From assembly GCA_965230715.1 (NCBI GenBank), contig CBDDLK010000001.1, positions 2,046,001 through 2,110,000 of the forward strand: a stretch of 64,000 bases of DNA. The letters run 5' to 3'. Every line of letters begins with the position of its first letter. The first letter of the stretch is position 1. Both the position numbers and the translations under genes were made by a program. The notes under the pieces were generated by a model that made no database searches, was not told the DNA's origin, and saw nothing but the letters and a program-made list of their open reading frames with translations. Positions 55,221 to 63,235 of the stretch are shown in pieces. Source of the DNA: JAALLB01 sp965230715 (GTDB lineage Bacteria; Pseudomonadota; Alphaproteobacteria; Rhizobiales; Rhizobiaceae).

Positions 55221-55970
55221 ATGCCAGCTGCCACGATCCCAACCATGCACAGGAACACGCACGGTTTTCCGCAAGGAAAACGCGGCGCGAATGGCGTTGG
55301 TGGTACGAGGTTCTTCTCAGCAGGACTGAAACTGTTGTTTTGGTTTGTGTTGCCAATACTCATGCTTGCGCTTGCGGCAGCTTATTGGGTTTCTGGCCTG
55401 AACGGCGATCGGTTCTCGCGTTCAACGGAACCCGTCGAGATTGTCATCGCAAACACCGTTCTTTCGGTTCCCGCAAACATGATCCGTCACCGCAGTCAAC
55501 ACGTCCCGCACACAGCCACAAAACTGGATTTGTTTGTCAACTGGCCGGATATGCAAGGTTATCAGGAGCAAACGAAAACAATTTTTGAAAATCCGCACGA
55601 TGTATCGGATTTGGTTTTCCTGACTGTTGAACCAAGAACCATGGCGTACGACATGTCCGGGCGGTTGCGCCCCATCTATTCGCGTTTCTTTGAAGGGGTC
55701 GCGATACTGACCCCGTCGGGACTGGTTCAGCAACCCCTCACCTCTTCGGCGGGTTTTGCCCATGAAGACCTGTACTTTGATCCCGGTAATCCTTATCCCT
55801 TTGTCGCCCGTTGCACGCGTGAAGGAAAAAACTCGATCCGTGCAACCTGTATGCGCGACATTCATCTGGCGAAAGACCTGATGATGACCTATCGCTTCGA
55901 CAAGAAACTGTTGCCCGTTTGGGCCGAGTTGGATGACAAGGTCAGGGCGTTGGGGAAACGCCTGAAGTAA
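55221..55970 (+). CDS. Membrane-anchored protein of unknown function
   Basis: A 249-residue protein with an N-terminal polar segment, one hydrophobic anchor (LLFWFVLPILMLALAAAYWV, residues about 38-57) and a periplasmic domain with PANMIRHRSQHVP, DLVFLTVEPRTMAYDMSGRL and a cysteine pair in ARCTREGKNSIRATCMRDIH that could form a disulfide. I do not recognise the family as more than a conserved rhizobial-type hypothetical. The start is uncertain: ATG codons at 55188, 55221 and 55245 are in frame and none has a strong ribosome-binding site. Confidence 0.72.
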   Translation: MPAATIPTMHRNTHGFPQGKRGANGVGGTRFFSAGLKLLFWFVLPILMLALAAAYWVSGLNGDRFSRSTEPVEIVIANTVLSVPANMIRHRSQHVPHTATKLDLFVNWPDMQGYQEQTKTIFENPHDVSDLVFLTVEPRTMAYDMSGRLRPIYSRFFEGVAILTPSGLVQQPLTSSAGFAHEDLYFDPGNPYPFVARCTREGKNSIRATCMRDIHLAKDLMMTYRFDKKLLPVWAELDDKVRALGKRLK

Positions 55971-56005
55971 GCCCTCGCGCTGCCATAGCCCAAGCCAAAC
56001 AGCAG

Positions 56006-56218
56006 CTACATGTCCAGATCGATGTCAAGAATGGCCATCGAAAAATTGAAAGACCGTTCGCCCTCGTCTTCATCAAGATAAAGGACCCCAAGAAACTCTT
56101 CGCCCTTGTAGACTTCACATGAGTCGTTTTTTTTGGGGCGCGCCCTTACTGAAAGCTCTGGGTTTCCGAAAGTCTGCTTGAAATAGGCATCAAGCTTCTG
56201 GATTTCTTCATTGGTCAC
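56006..56218 (-). CDS. DUF3126 family protein (GTG start)
   Basis: A 70-residue acidic protein starting at GTG with TNEEIQKLDAYFKQTFGNPE. ACGGAGC precedes the start, and the length matches the DUF3126 family. A longer reading upstream lacks family character. Function is unknown. It follows cysE by 88 bases on the same strand, an arrangement that recurs in rhizobia and suggests a link with cysteine synthesis. Confidence 0.85.
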   Translation of the reverse strand: MTNEEIQKLDAYFKQTFGNPELSVRARPKKNDSCEVYKGEEFLGVLYLDEDEGERSFNFSMAILDIDLDM

Positions 56219-56306
56219 GTGCCGCTCCGTTAAATAGATTTGCGCGGTTTTGCCATGAGCAGGGCGTCGGTGTAAAGCAATATTCAGTTGGTGCGAAACG
56301 TGCGCG

Positions 56307-57128
56307 TCAGCTTTTGTCTTCGGCAATGATCTGGTTCATGCTTCTTGAAGGTTCTGCGCATCCTGCAAAACCAACCACCCGCGCGGGAACACCAGCGACC
56401 GTAACATTCTCGGCAACCGGTTTGACAACCATTGAGCCGGCAGCAACGCGCGAACACTTTCCTACCTCAATGTTGCCCAGGATCGTGGCCCCTGCCCCGA
56501 TCAAGACACCGCATCCGATTTTAGGGTGTCTGTCGCCATGTTCTTTGCCGGTTCCGCCAAGTGTAACACCATGCAATACCGAAACATCATCACCGATAAC
56601 GGCTGTTTCGCCCACCACAATGCCGGTTGCATGGTCGAAAAACACGCCCTTGCCAAACTTCGCGGCGGGATTGATGTCGGTTTGAAATACCTGCGAAGAA
56701 CGACTTTGCAGATAATAGGCCGTATCACGGTTACCCTTGTTCCAGTTCCAATGGGCAAGACGATGGGTTTGGATGGCCTGAAAGCCCTTGAAATACAGAA
56801 TTGGCTCGATCAAGCGGTTGCAGGCAGGGTCGCGATCGTAAACCGCAGCCAAATCAATCCTGAGCAGTTCCGACCACTCATTTGTGTCTTCCAACATCGC
56901 TTCGAAGCTCTTGCGTATCACATCAGCAGTTACTTCACGATTGTGCAGACGTTCGCAGATACGGTGAATGACAGCTTCTTCCAGTGAATCGAGGTTGAGG
57001 ACCGAGTTATAGATGAATGATGACATCAAGGGTTCGTCAGAAACCACCTGTTCGGCCTCTTCGCGTACTGCGCGCCACACCGGGTCAACAAGAACAGGTT
57101 TTTGCTTGGTAACCGGTGAATCAGACAT
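56307..57128 (-). CDS. cysE: Serine O-acetyltransferase
   Basis: The 273-residue enzyme acetylates serine with acetyl-CoA, the first step of cysteine synthesis. An N-terminal helical domain is followed by the left-handed beta-helix with VFFDHATGIVVGETAVIGDD and SVLHGVTLGGTGKEHGDRHP, containing the catalytic Asp-His pair. It starts at MSDSPVTKQKP with AAAGGAAA upstream. The C-terminus ends MNQIIAEDKS; in many CysE proteins the terminal Ile-like tail binds cysteine synthase. Confidence 0.96.
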   Translation of the reverse strand: MSDSPVTKQKPVLVDPVWRAVREEAEQVVSDEPLMSSFIYNSVLNLDSLEEAVIHRICERLHNREVTADVIRKSFEAMLEDTNEWSELLRIDLAAVYDRDPACNRLIEPILYFKGFQAIQTHRLAHWNWNKGNRDTAYYLQSRSSQVFQTDINPAAKFGKGVFFDHATGIVVGETAVIGDDVSVLHGVTLGGTGKEHGDRHPKIGCGVLIGAGATILGNIEVGKCSRVAAGSMVVKPVAENVTVAGVPARVVGFAGCAEPSRSMNQIIAEDKS

Positions 57129-57237
57129 GGCGTTTCCTTTGATTGCTGATTTGTCAGCATATAATTTCACCTGATGTGAGAACAAGTTCGAAATGGGTAA
57201 ACAATCGTAAACTGACTGTCATCGTTTACGGTTTGAT

Positions 57238-57984
57238 TTAACTGGACAGAAAATCGAGCACTTTTTGTTTGTACACCTTGTCACCAACAGCGTTCATGTG
57301 ATTTCGGCGTGGAATCTCTTCGTATCGGCCATCAGCAACAAGCCCGGCGATTCTTTCCGGTTGCTTGGCCAGATCATCCACCTCCCCCGCTATCACCAAA
57401 ACCGGGTTGCGGATTTCCCTGAAAGCTTCTTCCGGCATGTTCATGGTTCGTCCCCTCACGCAGGCCGCCAGTGCATTCAGGTCACTTTTGGTACTTTCGG
57501 CAAACAGTCGAAACTCCCTTCCGGTGCGTGATCTGACAGCATCTGGAGAAGGTGCTGCCAGATCTTCGCTGACCTGTTTCCAGGGAAAATCGCCATCAAC
57601 CATGTTGTAGCCGTTGCCGGCCAACACGATTTTGCCGAATGACCCGCCATTGGCGGAAGCGAGTGTGGCGGCAATCCTTGCCCCCATGGAATACCCCATC
57701 ACGTGCGGGCGATCCATGCCCAGGGCGTCTACCAGCCCCTGAACATCGCCAGCCATGTGTTCCCAATCATATTCTTGCGGGTCGTAGAATTTCTGACTGT
57801 TGCCGTGCCCGCGATTGTCGAGGGCAATTACCCTGTAACCGCTCCCTGTCAAAAACGACACCCAACCGGGAGAAACCCAGTTGACCAGCATGTTGGAAGC
57901 AAAACCGTGAACCAACACAATCGGCTCTCCTGTTCCTTCATCCAGAAACGCAATTTCCGTACCGTTGACGTTCATGGTTTGCAT
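57238..57984 (-). CDS. Alpha/beta-fold hydrolase
   Basis: A 248-residue protein starting MQTMNVNGTEIAFLDEGTGE. The nucleophile serine lies in VMGYSMGARIAA, the acid in IAGEVDDLAKQPE and the histidine in RRNHMNAVGDKVY. The oxyanion HG motif is VLVHGFAS. No signal peptide is seen, so it is probably cytoplasmic. The substrate cannot be inferred. It lies 109 bases upstream of cysE on the same strand and is divergent from the zinc-finger gene. Confidence 0.9.
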   Translation of the reverse strand: MQTMNVNGTEIAFLDEGTGEPIVLVHGFASNMLVNWVSPGWVSFLTGSGYRVIALDNRGHGNSQKFYDPQEYDWEHMAGDVQGLVDALGMDRPHVMGYSMGARIAATLASANGGSFGKIVLAGNGYNMVDGDFPWKQVSEDLAAPSPDAVRSRTGREFRLFAESTKSDLNALAACVRGRTMNMPEEAFREIRNPVLVIAGEVDDLAKQPERIAGLVADGRYEEIPRRNHMNAVGDKVYKQKVLDFLSS

Positions 57985-58080
57985 TTGGCAAACACCCTTC
58001 CTGCAATTTCGGCTTGCAACATAGCGCCGTTGTTCTAGAACAGTTTCTTACAAGCATTACTACCGGTTGGGGATTGTGCA

Positions 58081-58326
58081 ATGGCAGAACAACAAATTTT
58101 GCATTTTCAAAATGACCTTGGCGTCGAGACAATCAAGATCGGTGTAAGGGAATTTATGTGTTGTGGCGCCAGTGCGCCCTTCGATCACCCGCATGTTTTT
58201 TTGGATATGGGTCGAGACGGGGAAATCGTGTGCCCCTATTGCTCTACGGTTTATCGCTACTCCGAAAACCTCAAGGCAGATGAAACAGAGCCCGCCGGTT
58301 GTGTGTACAAGGACGCGGCGGCGTAA
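58081..58326 (+). CDS. Small zinc-finger protein (zf-CHCC)
   Basis: An 81-residue protein with a CHCC zinc site: a cysteine in FMCCGAS (27 or 28), histidine in FDHPHVFLD (36 or 38), and cysteines 51 and 54 in IVCPYCSTVY. This is the domain found in the mitochondrial complex I subunit NDUFS6, so a role in complex I assembly or redox is possible but unproven. The FAD monooxygenase start lies 6 bases after its stop, suggesting an operon. Confidence 0.88.
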   Translation: MAEQQILHFQNDLGVETIKIGVREFMCCGASAPFDHPHVFLDMGRDGEIVCPYCSTVYRYSENLKADETEPAGCVYKDAAA

Positions 58327-58332
58327 ACGGAC

Positions 58333-59526
58333 GTGCCAGTACCAACTGATCGACCATTTGTTGTAAGCGGTGCCGGGATTGCCGGCATGACGGTGGCGTT
58401 GCAACTTGCAAATCGAGGATATTCTGTCCATCTGATCGAAAAGCGCGAGGGATTCGAAACAACCGGCGCTGGCATACAGTTGTCGCCCAATGCCATGTCG
58501 GTGTTCCGCGACATGGGGCTGGACGCTACAATTGGCGTGATTTCCGATGAACCCCGTGACATTTCCGTAAGAACACTCAAGTCGAACATTCTGCTTGGAA
58601 AACTGCGGCTCAACAGCGGCATGTTCAACAGTTTCGTTTCCAGATACCATGTTATCAAGCGAAGCTCGTTGCATTCACTGTTGCTGAGCCAATGCCAGAA
58701 AAACCCGTTGATCGACACAAGGGTACTTACCGAAGTCGTGGAGTTCGCCGTGCATCAACGTGGTGTCACCGTCATGGTAAAAGACGGCAAAACCGGCACG
58801 TGCAAAGAAATTCACGCGGCAGGACTTCTTGCTGCAGACGGCATCTGGTCAACGATCAGAACCCGGCACTTGGAACTGCCTGCACCGGCATTTACCGGCA
58901 AGGTGGCATGGAGGGGCTTGCTCGGCCAGCAGGATTTGGAAGACAAATCGCTGCTCGAAAGAACCACCTTGTGGCTCGATAAAAACAGCCATGTTGTGTG
59001 TTATCCAGTCGAGAACGGACGGTATCTGAACATTGTTGCGATCACCCATGAGAAAAAGCCTGAAGGCAAAAGCGGTCACAAGATAGCGAAAGACCAGTTG
59101 ATCAAGCGCTTCGCGGGGGCAAACGAAAAGTTGCTCGACCTGCTTTCGGCAGATATTCGATGGACAGGATGGCCGCTGTATGCAGTGAATTCGGTCTCGA
59201 CCCTCTCACGGGAAGTCGTTGCGCTGCTTGGCGATGCGGCCCACCCGATGCTGCCCTTTGCAGCACAAGGGGGGGCAATGGCGATTGAGGATGCAGCGGT
59301 TATCGGCAAGTCACTTGAAGAAGCAGACACGGTGGAAGAGGCCTTTGCGAACTACCAGAAAGCCCGTAAAAGGCGATTGAACCGTATGTTGGCATTTTCG
59401 CGAAACAATGGTGACATCTACCACATGTCGGGCATGACGGCGACCCTGCGGAACATTGTCATGTTCCTGACACCGGGAAGCCTGATCTCGCTTCGCCAGC
59501 GCTGGATATACGGTTGGCGGGCGTAG
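58333..59526 (+). CDS. FAD-dependent monooxygenase (salicylate-hydroxylase-like), GTG start
   Basis: The 397-residue flavoprotein has the Rossmann GxGxxG (VSGAGIAGMTVALQLANRG), the middle DG motif (LLAADGIWSTIRTRH) and the GD motif (VALLGDAAHPMLPFAAQGGA), as in class A aromatic hydroxylases. These insert one oxygen atom into aromatic rings using NAD(P)H. Its substrate is unknown; no aromatic-degradation genes adjoin it. It begins at GTG 6 bases after the zinc-finger stop and is convergent with aapP. The 179-base gap to aapP shows no strong terminator. Confidence 0.9.
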   Translation: MPVPTDRPFVVSGAGIAGMTVALQLANRGYSVHLIEKREGFETTGAGIQLSPNAMSVFRDMGLDATIGVISDEPRDISVRTLKSNILLGKLRLNSGMFNSFVSRYHVIKRSSLHSLLLSQCQKNPLIDTRVLTEVVEFAVHQRGVTVMVKDGKTGTCKEIHAAGLLAADGIWSTIRTRHLELPAPAFTGKVAWRGLLGQQDLEDKSLLERTTLWLDKNSHVVCYPVENGRYLNIVAITHEKKPEGKSGHKIAKDQLIKRFAGANEKLLDLLSADIRWTGWPLYAVNSVSTLSREVVALLGDAAHPMLPFAAQGGAMAIEDAAVIGKSLEEADTVEEAFANYQKARKRRLNRMLAFSRNNGDIYHMSGMTATLRNIVMFLTPGSLISLRQRWIYGWRA

Positions 59527-59705
59527 GTTCCGTCCTTAAGGGCATTGTTTCAGTGTTGGTCCAATCGGCAGTCCGGTAATCAGGAAATGCAAATCGCTTG
59601 TTCAGCGCTGATGTGAACTGGCTGGACATCGCCTGTTTGTTTGTCCCCAAACGCCCGGCGGCCCTTTCAACTCAAGTCAAATCATTCCAAAAAACCTGAA
59701 ACCGG

Positions 59706-60572
59706 TTAGTGCAGAATCTGGCTCAGGAACAATTTTGTGCGCTCATGCTGGGGATTGTCAAAGAAGTTGACCGGATCGTTTTGTTCCACAATCTGGCCTG
59801 CATCCATAAAGATCACACGGTTTGCAACCTGACGGGCAAAACCCATTTCGTGTGTCACACAAATCATGGTCATGCCCTCTTCAGCCAAGCTCACCATGGT
59901 TTCAAGCACTTCCTTGATCATCTCCGGATCGAGCGCGGAGGTGGGCTCATCAAACAACATGATCCGCGGGTTCATGCACAGGGAGCGGGCAATCGCCACA
60001 CGTTGCTGCTGACCACCTGACAACTGGCCGGGGTATTTGTTGGCCTGTTCAGGAATCTTGACCTTTTCAAGAAAGTGCATGGCAATGTCTTCAGCTTCTT
60101 TCTTGGGGGTCTGACGTACCCAGATCGGCGCAAGGGTACAATTTTCAAGGATTGTCAGGTGCGGAAACAGGTTGAAGTGCTGAAACACCATGCCCACTTC
60201 CCGGCGCACTTCATCGATTTTCTTCAAATCGTTGGTCAATTCGATCCCGTCGACAACGATTTGGCCCTTTTGGTGTTCCTCCAACCGGTTGATGCAGCGG
60301 ATCATGGTTGATTTGCCTGAACCCGACGGCCCGGCCACAACAATACGCTCGCCCCGCATAACTCTCAGATCGATGTTTTTGAGAACATGAAACGTGCCGT
60401 ACCATTTGTTCACATTGTTCAGCTCAATGGCCACATCGGTTTCAGAAACCGTCATTTTGGACGGAGCCTGCTTGGCGGCTGCCGGTTTCTTGGCGGCAGA
60501 TTTTCGGGCTGCCGGTTTTTTGGCAGCGGTCTTGCGTGTTGTTGTTTTCTTGGGTGTAGCTGCTGCAGCCAT
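59706..60572 (-). CDS. aapP: General amino-acid ABC transporter ATPase, with Lys/Ala-rich N-terminal tail
   Basis: The 288-residue ATPase has Walker A GPSGSGKS (81-88), Q-loop Gln131, signature LSGGQQQR (184-191), Walker B IMLFDEP (204-210) and H-loop His241, and matches AapP/BztD over residues 40-288. Residues 2-39 are an unusual tail with two AAKKPA repeats, resembling histone H1-like proteins. The ATG at 60572 has a plausible ribosome-binding site (AGGTAGGTAAGC), whereas the internal ATG at residue 40 has none, so the tail is probably translated. It powers uptake through AapQ and AapM and follows aapM by 7 bases. Confidence 0.95.
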   Translation of the reverse strand: MAAAATPKKTTTRKTAAKKPAARKSAAKKPAAAKQAPSKMTVSETDVAIELNNVNKWYGTFHVLKNIDLRVMRGERIVVAGPSGSGKSTMIRCINRLEEHQKGQIVVDGIELTNDLKKIDEVRREVGMVFQHFNLFPHLTILENCTLAPIWVRQTPKKEAEDIAMHFLEKVKIPEQANKYPGQLSGGQQQRVAIARSLCMNPRIMLFDEPTSALDPEMIKEVLETMVSLAEEGMTMICVTHEMGFARQVANRVIFMDAGQIVEQNDPVNFFDNPQHERTKLFLSQILH

Positions 60573-60579
60573 TGCTTAC

Positions 60580-61953
60580 CTACCTGTGTCCAGTGTGTAA
60601 TTTGTTTTCCATGTAGATCGAATACCGGCTCATTCCGAAACAGAACAGCCAATAGGTCAGCGCCGCAAACAGATATCCTGTGAGAGACTGAACGGGGGTT
60701 CCCCAGGTGGGGTCGGAATATGAGTTCTGGATCTGTCCGAGGAAGTCGAACAAGCCGATGATCAACACCAGGGTGGTATCCTTGAACAGGCCGATAAATG
60801 TATTGACGATCCCCGGTATGACCAGTTTCAGGGCTTGCGGCAGGATGATCATGCGCATCATCTGCCAGTAATTGAGACCAAGCGCCATGGCGCCTTCGTA
60901 CTGGCCCTTGGGAAGTGCCTGAATGCCGCCACGGATGACTTCAGCCATATAGGCAGAGGCAAACAGGGCTACACCAATCAGCGCGCGAAGCAATTTGTCA
61001 AACTCAACACCTGAGGGCAGGAATAACGGCAACATGACTGATGACATGAACAGAACACTGATCAGCGGAACACCACGCCAGAATTCAATGAAGATAATGC
61101 TCACCAGGCGCACGGCAGACATTTGTGATCTGCGACCCAACGCCAGCAAAATACCGATTGGCAGAGAGGCCACAATGCCGGTGACGGCTATAACCAGGGT
61201 TACCAGCAAGCCACCCCAATATTCTGTCTCTACATGAACAAGCCCGAAATCGGCAGCAAAAAGCAACAAAACCAAAAACACAACGCCCATAACAATCAGC
61301 ACATTGCGAATACCATGCCAAACCGGACTGTCGGTTCCACGAGATATGAGTGCGGAAATTCCGCAGAAAATCCCGGTCAGAATTGCAAAATCGACGATGA
61401 ATTTTGCGAATGACGGTGCCATGACAAATTGCGGAAGCAGAAACCCGTCCATGTGAACATGCCCGCCGGTCAGCAAGATAAAGGCTGCAACCGGGAAAAT
61501 TCCCAACATGAAGATGATAAACTCGCGTTTGAACGGGACTTGCGGGATGGCAAGTCCGGCAACGCCCACAAAGAACGTGACGTAAACCAGGTTGACCCGC
61601 CACAATTCTTCTACAGGATAACGTCCATAGACAAACAGTTTTGAATAGGCGCCAATATAGGGCCAGCAGGCACCGAACCATCCGTCCTCAAGCACACCGC
61701 CCTGAACTGTGGTTGCGCAGGCTTCTCGGGATTCACCGGTCCATACCGCCTGAAACAGTGCGAAATCCAAAATCGGCTTAACGAGAATGTAAATCAGGAA
61801 CACTGCGAGTACCGTGAGAATGGCGTTTAGCGGTGAAGAAAACAGGTTCTTCCTGATCCAGTGCACAACGCCACGTTCGCTGGTAGGTGGCGGCAACGCC
61901 TCGTCCATCTCCTGACGTACAAAGGCTACTTCGTGACTTGCTGTCTTGCTCAT
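60580..61953 (-). CDS. aapM: General amino-acid ABC transporter permease AapM/BztC
   Basis: The 457-residue inner-membrane protein has an N-terminal region with several helices and, at the C-terminal end, the permease core with the EAA motif (EVIRGGIQALPKGQYEGAMA). It is longer than the about 385-residue AapM of rhizobia: there is additional hydrophobic sequence around residues 150-245 (FIIFMLGIFPVAAFILLTGG, FAILTGIFCGISALIS). BztC of Rhodobacter is also long. Start overlaps the aapQ stop by 4 bases. Confidence 0.94.
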   Translation of the reverse strand: MSKTASHEVAFVRQEMDEALPPPTSERGVVHWIRKNLFSSPLNAILTVLAVFLIYILVKPILDFALFQAVWTGESREACATTVQGGVLEDGWFGACWPYIGAYSKLFVYGRYPVEELWRVNLVYVTFFVGVAGLAIPQVPFKREFIIFMLGIFPVAAFILLTGGHVHMDGFLLPQFVMAPSFAKFIVDFAILTGIFCGISALISRGTDSPVWHGIRNVLIVMGVVFLVLLLFAADFGLVHVETEYWGGLLVTLVIAVTGIVASLPIGILLALGRRSQMSAVRLVSIIFIEFWRGVPLISVLFMSSVMLPLFLPSGVEFDKLLRALIGVALFASAYMAEVIRGGIQALPKGQYEGAMALGLNYWQMMRMIILPQALKLVIPGIVNTFIGLFKDTTLVLIIGLFDFLGQIQNSYSDPTWGTPVQSLTGYLFAALTYWLFCFGMSRYSIYMENKLHTGHR

Positions 61954-63164
61954 CGTTCCACCAATGCCATTTTGTTATTGTACCAGTTCATTGCAGTTGA
62001 GGTCAGCAACGAGACGGTAAGGTAGGTCAGCATCGACATAAGAACGATTTCGACCTCCCTGCCCGACTGATTCAATGCCGTACCCATAAATACGGAAACC
62101 AAATCCGGATAGGCAATTGCCACAGCCAGCGACGAGTTTTTTGTCAGGTTTAGGTATTGGTTGGTCAGTGGAGGAATGATCACTCTCAAGGCTTGGGGAA
62201 CAATCACCAGATTGAGGGTCGGTCCCTGCCTAAGCCCCAGTGCGTGTGCCGCTTCTGTTTGTCCCTTGTTGACGGCCAGAATGCCTGCCCGCACCACTTC
62301 GGCGATAAAGGATGAGGTGTAGATCACCAACGCTATCAGTATGGCAATAAACTCGGGGATGATGGTCATGCCACCGGTTGGCTTGAAACCGCCCATTTTC
62401 GGCAAGTCAAATGAAAGTGGCAAACCGGTAATCAGGAAAACCAGCAAGGGCAGACCAATAATCATACCCAGGCATGTCCAGAAAACCGGAAACTGCTTGC
62501 CGGTATCCGCCTGACGTTGTCTGGCCCAATTGACAAGGAATATGCTGCCAACAATGGCGATGACAAAACCGACAATGCTTAACCACAAAAGGTCACCTGC
62601 TACCGGTTTGGGCAATTGGCCGCCACGGTTGCTGAGAAACCCGATATACTCGTTACCAAGCGCCTCGCGAGGTTGGGGCAAAAGGCGCAACACACCAAAA
62701 TAGAAGATGAACAACCACAGCAGCAACGGGATGTTGCGCATGACCTCGACATACCAATAGGCAGCGCGTGAAACGATCCAGTTTGGCGACAGCCTGGCTA
62801 CGCCGATCACGAAACCGAGGATGGTCGCTAACATGATCCCGATGATTGCGACCAGCAGGGTGTTCAGCAATCCGATAAAGTAAACGTCCAAATAGGAAGA
62901 AACACCGACTTCATAACCCAAAAGCGATTGGGAAATTGGGAAACCTGCCGGGTTGTCCAGAAACCCGAAACTGAAATTTCGACCCTGGGCCGCAAGGTTC
63001 TGACCGGTGTTGAAGATCAGCGAGTAGACCAGATAGGCCATGATCGCGACAAGTGTGATCTGAATTGCAATGCTGCGAACTTTGGGGTCGTTGAAGAAAG
63101 CTGTCTTGTCTTCGCTCCCCTTGGAGCCGCCAGCCCATTTGGTATCGTCAACTTCGATTGTCAT
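61950..63164 (-). CDS. aapQ: General amino-acid ABC transporter permease AapQ/BztB
   Basis: The 404-residue membrane protein pairs with AapM. It has about eight helices. The EAA motif is EVVRAGILAVNKGQTEAAHA, followed by LGLRQGPTLNLVIVPQALRV. An elongated periplasmic/insert part occupies residues 165-260, typical of this permease pair. It is followed directly by aapM (4-base overlap), and lies 71 bases after aapJ with a hairpin between. Confidence 0.95.
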   Translation of the reverse strand: MTIEVDDTKWAGGSKGSEDKTAFFNDPKVRSIAIQITLVAIMAYLVYSLIFNTGQNLAAQGRNFSFGFLDNPAGFPISQSLLGYEVGVSSYLDVYFIGLLNTLLVAIIGIMLATILGFVIGVARLSPNWIVSRAAYWYVEVMRNIPLLLWLFIFYFGVLRLLPQPREALGNEYIGFLSNRGGQLPKPVAGDLLWLSIVGFVIAIVGSIFLVNWARQRQADTGKQFPVFWTCLGMIIGLPLLVFLITGLPLSFDLPKMGGFKPTGGMTIIPEFIAILIALVIYTSSFIAEVVRAGILAVNKGQTEAAHALGLRQGPTLNLVIVPQALRVIIPPLTNQYLNLTKNSSLAVAIAYPDLVSVFMGTALNQSGREVEIVLMSMLTYLTVSLLTSTAMNWYNNKMALVER

Positions 63165-63199
63165 TATAATTGCCGTGACGTTTCGGGACTATGTAGCAA

Positions 63200-63225
63200 G
63201 GGCCGGTCATTTTCATGACCGGCCC
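63200..63225. repeat. Perfect hairpin in the aapJ-aapQ gap
   Basis: GGGCCGGTCAT (63200-63210) and ATGACCGGCCC (63215-63225) form an 11-bp stem; on the minus strand the loop is a GAAA tetraloop. Reading the aap transcript no T run follows, so it is probably an mRNA-stabilising stem that keeps the binding-protein message abundant relative to the permease genes. On the plus strand CGGTTTTTT follows, so it could also stop rightward read-through. Confidence 0.75.
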
Positions 63226-63235
63226 CGGTTTTTTG

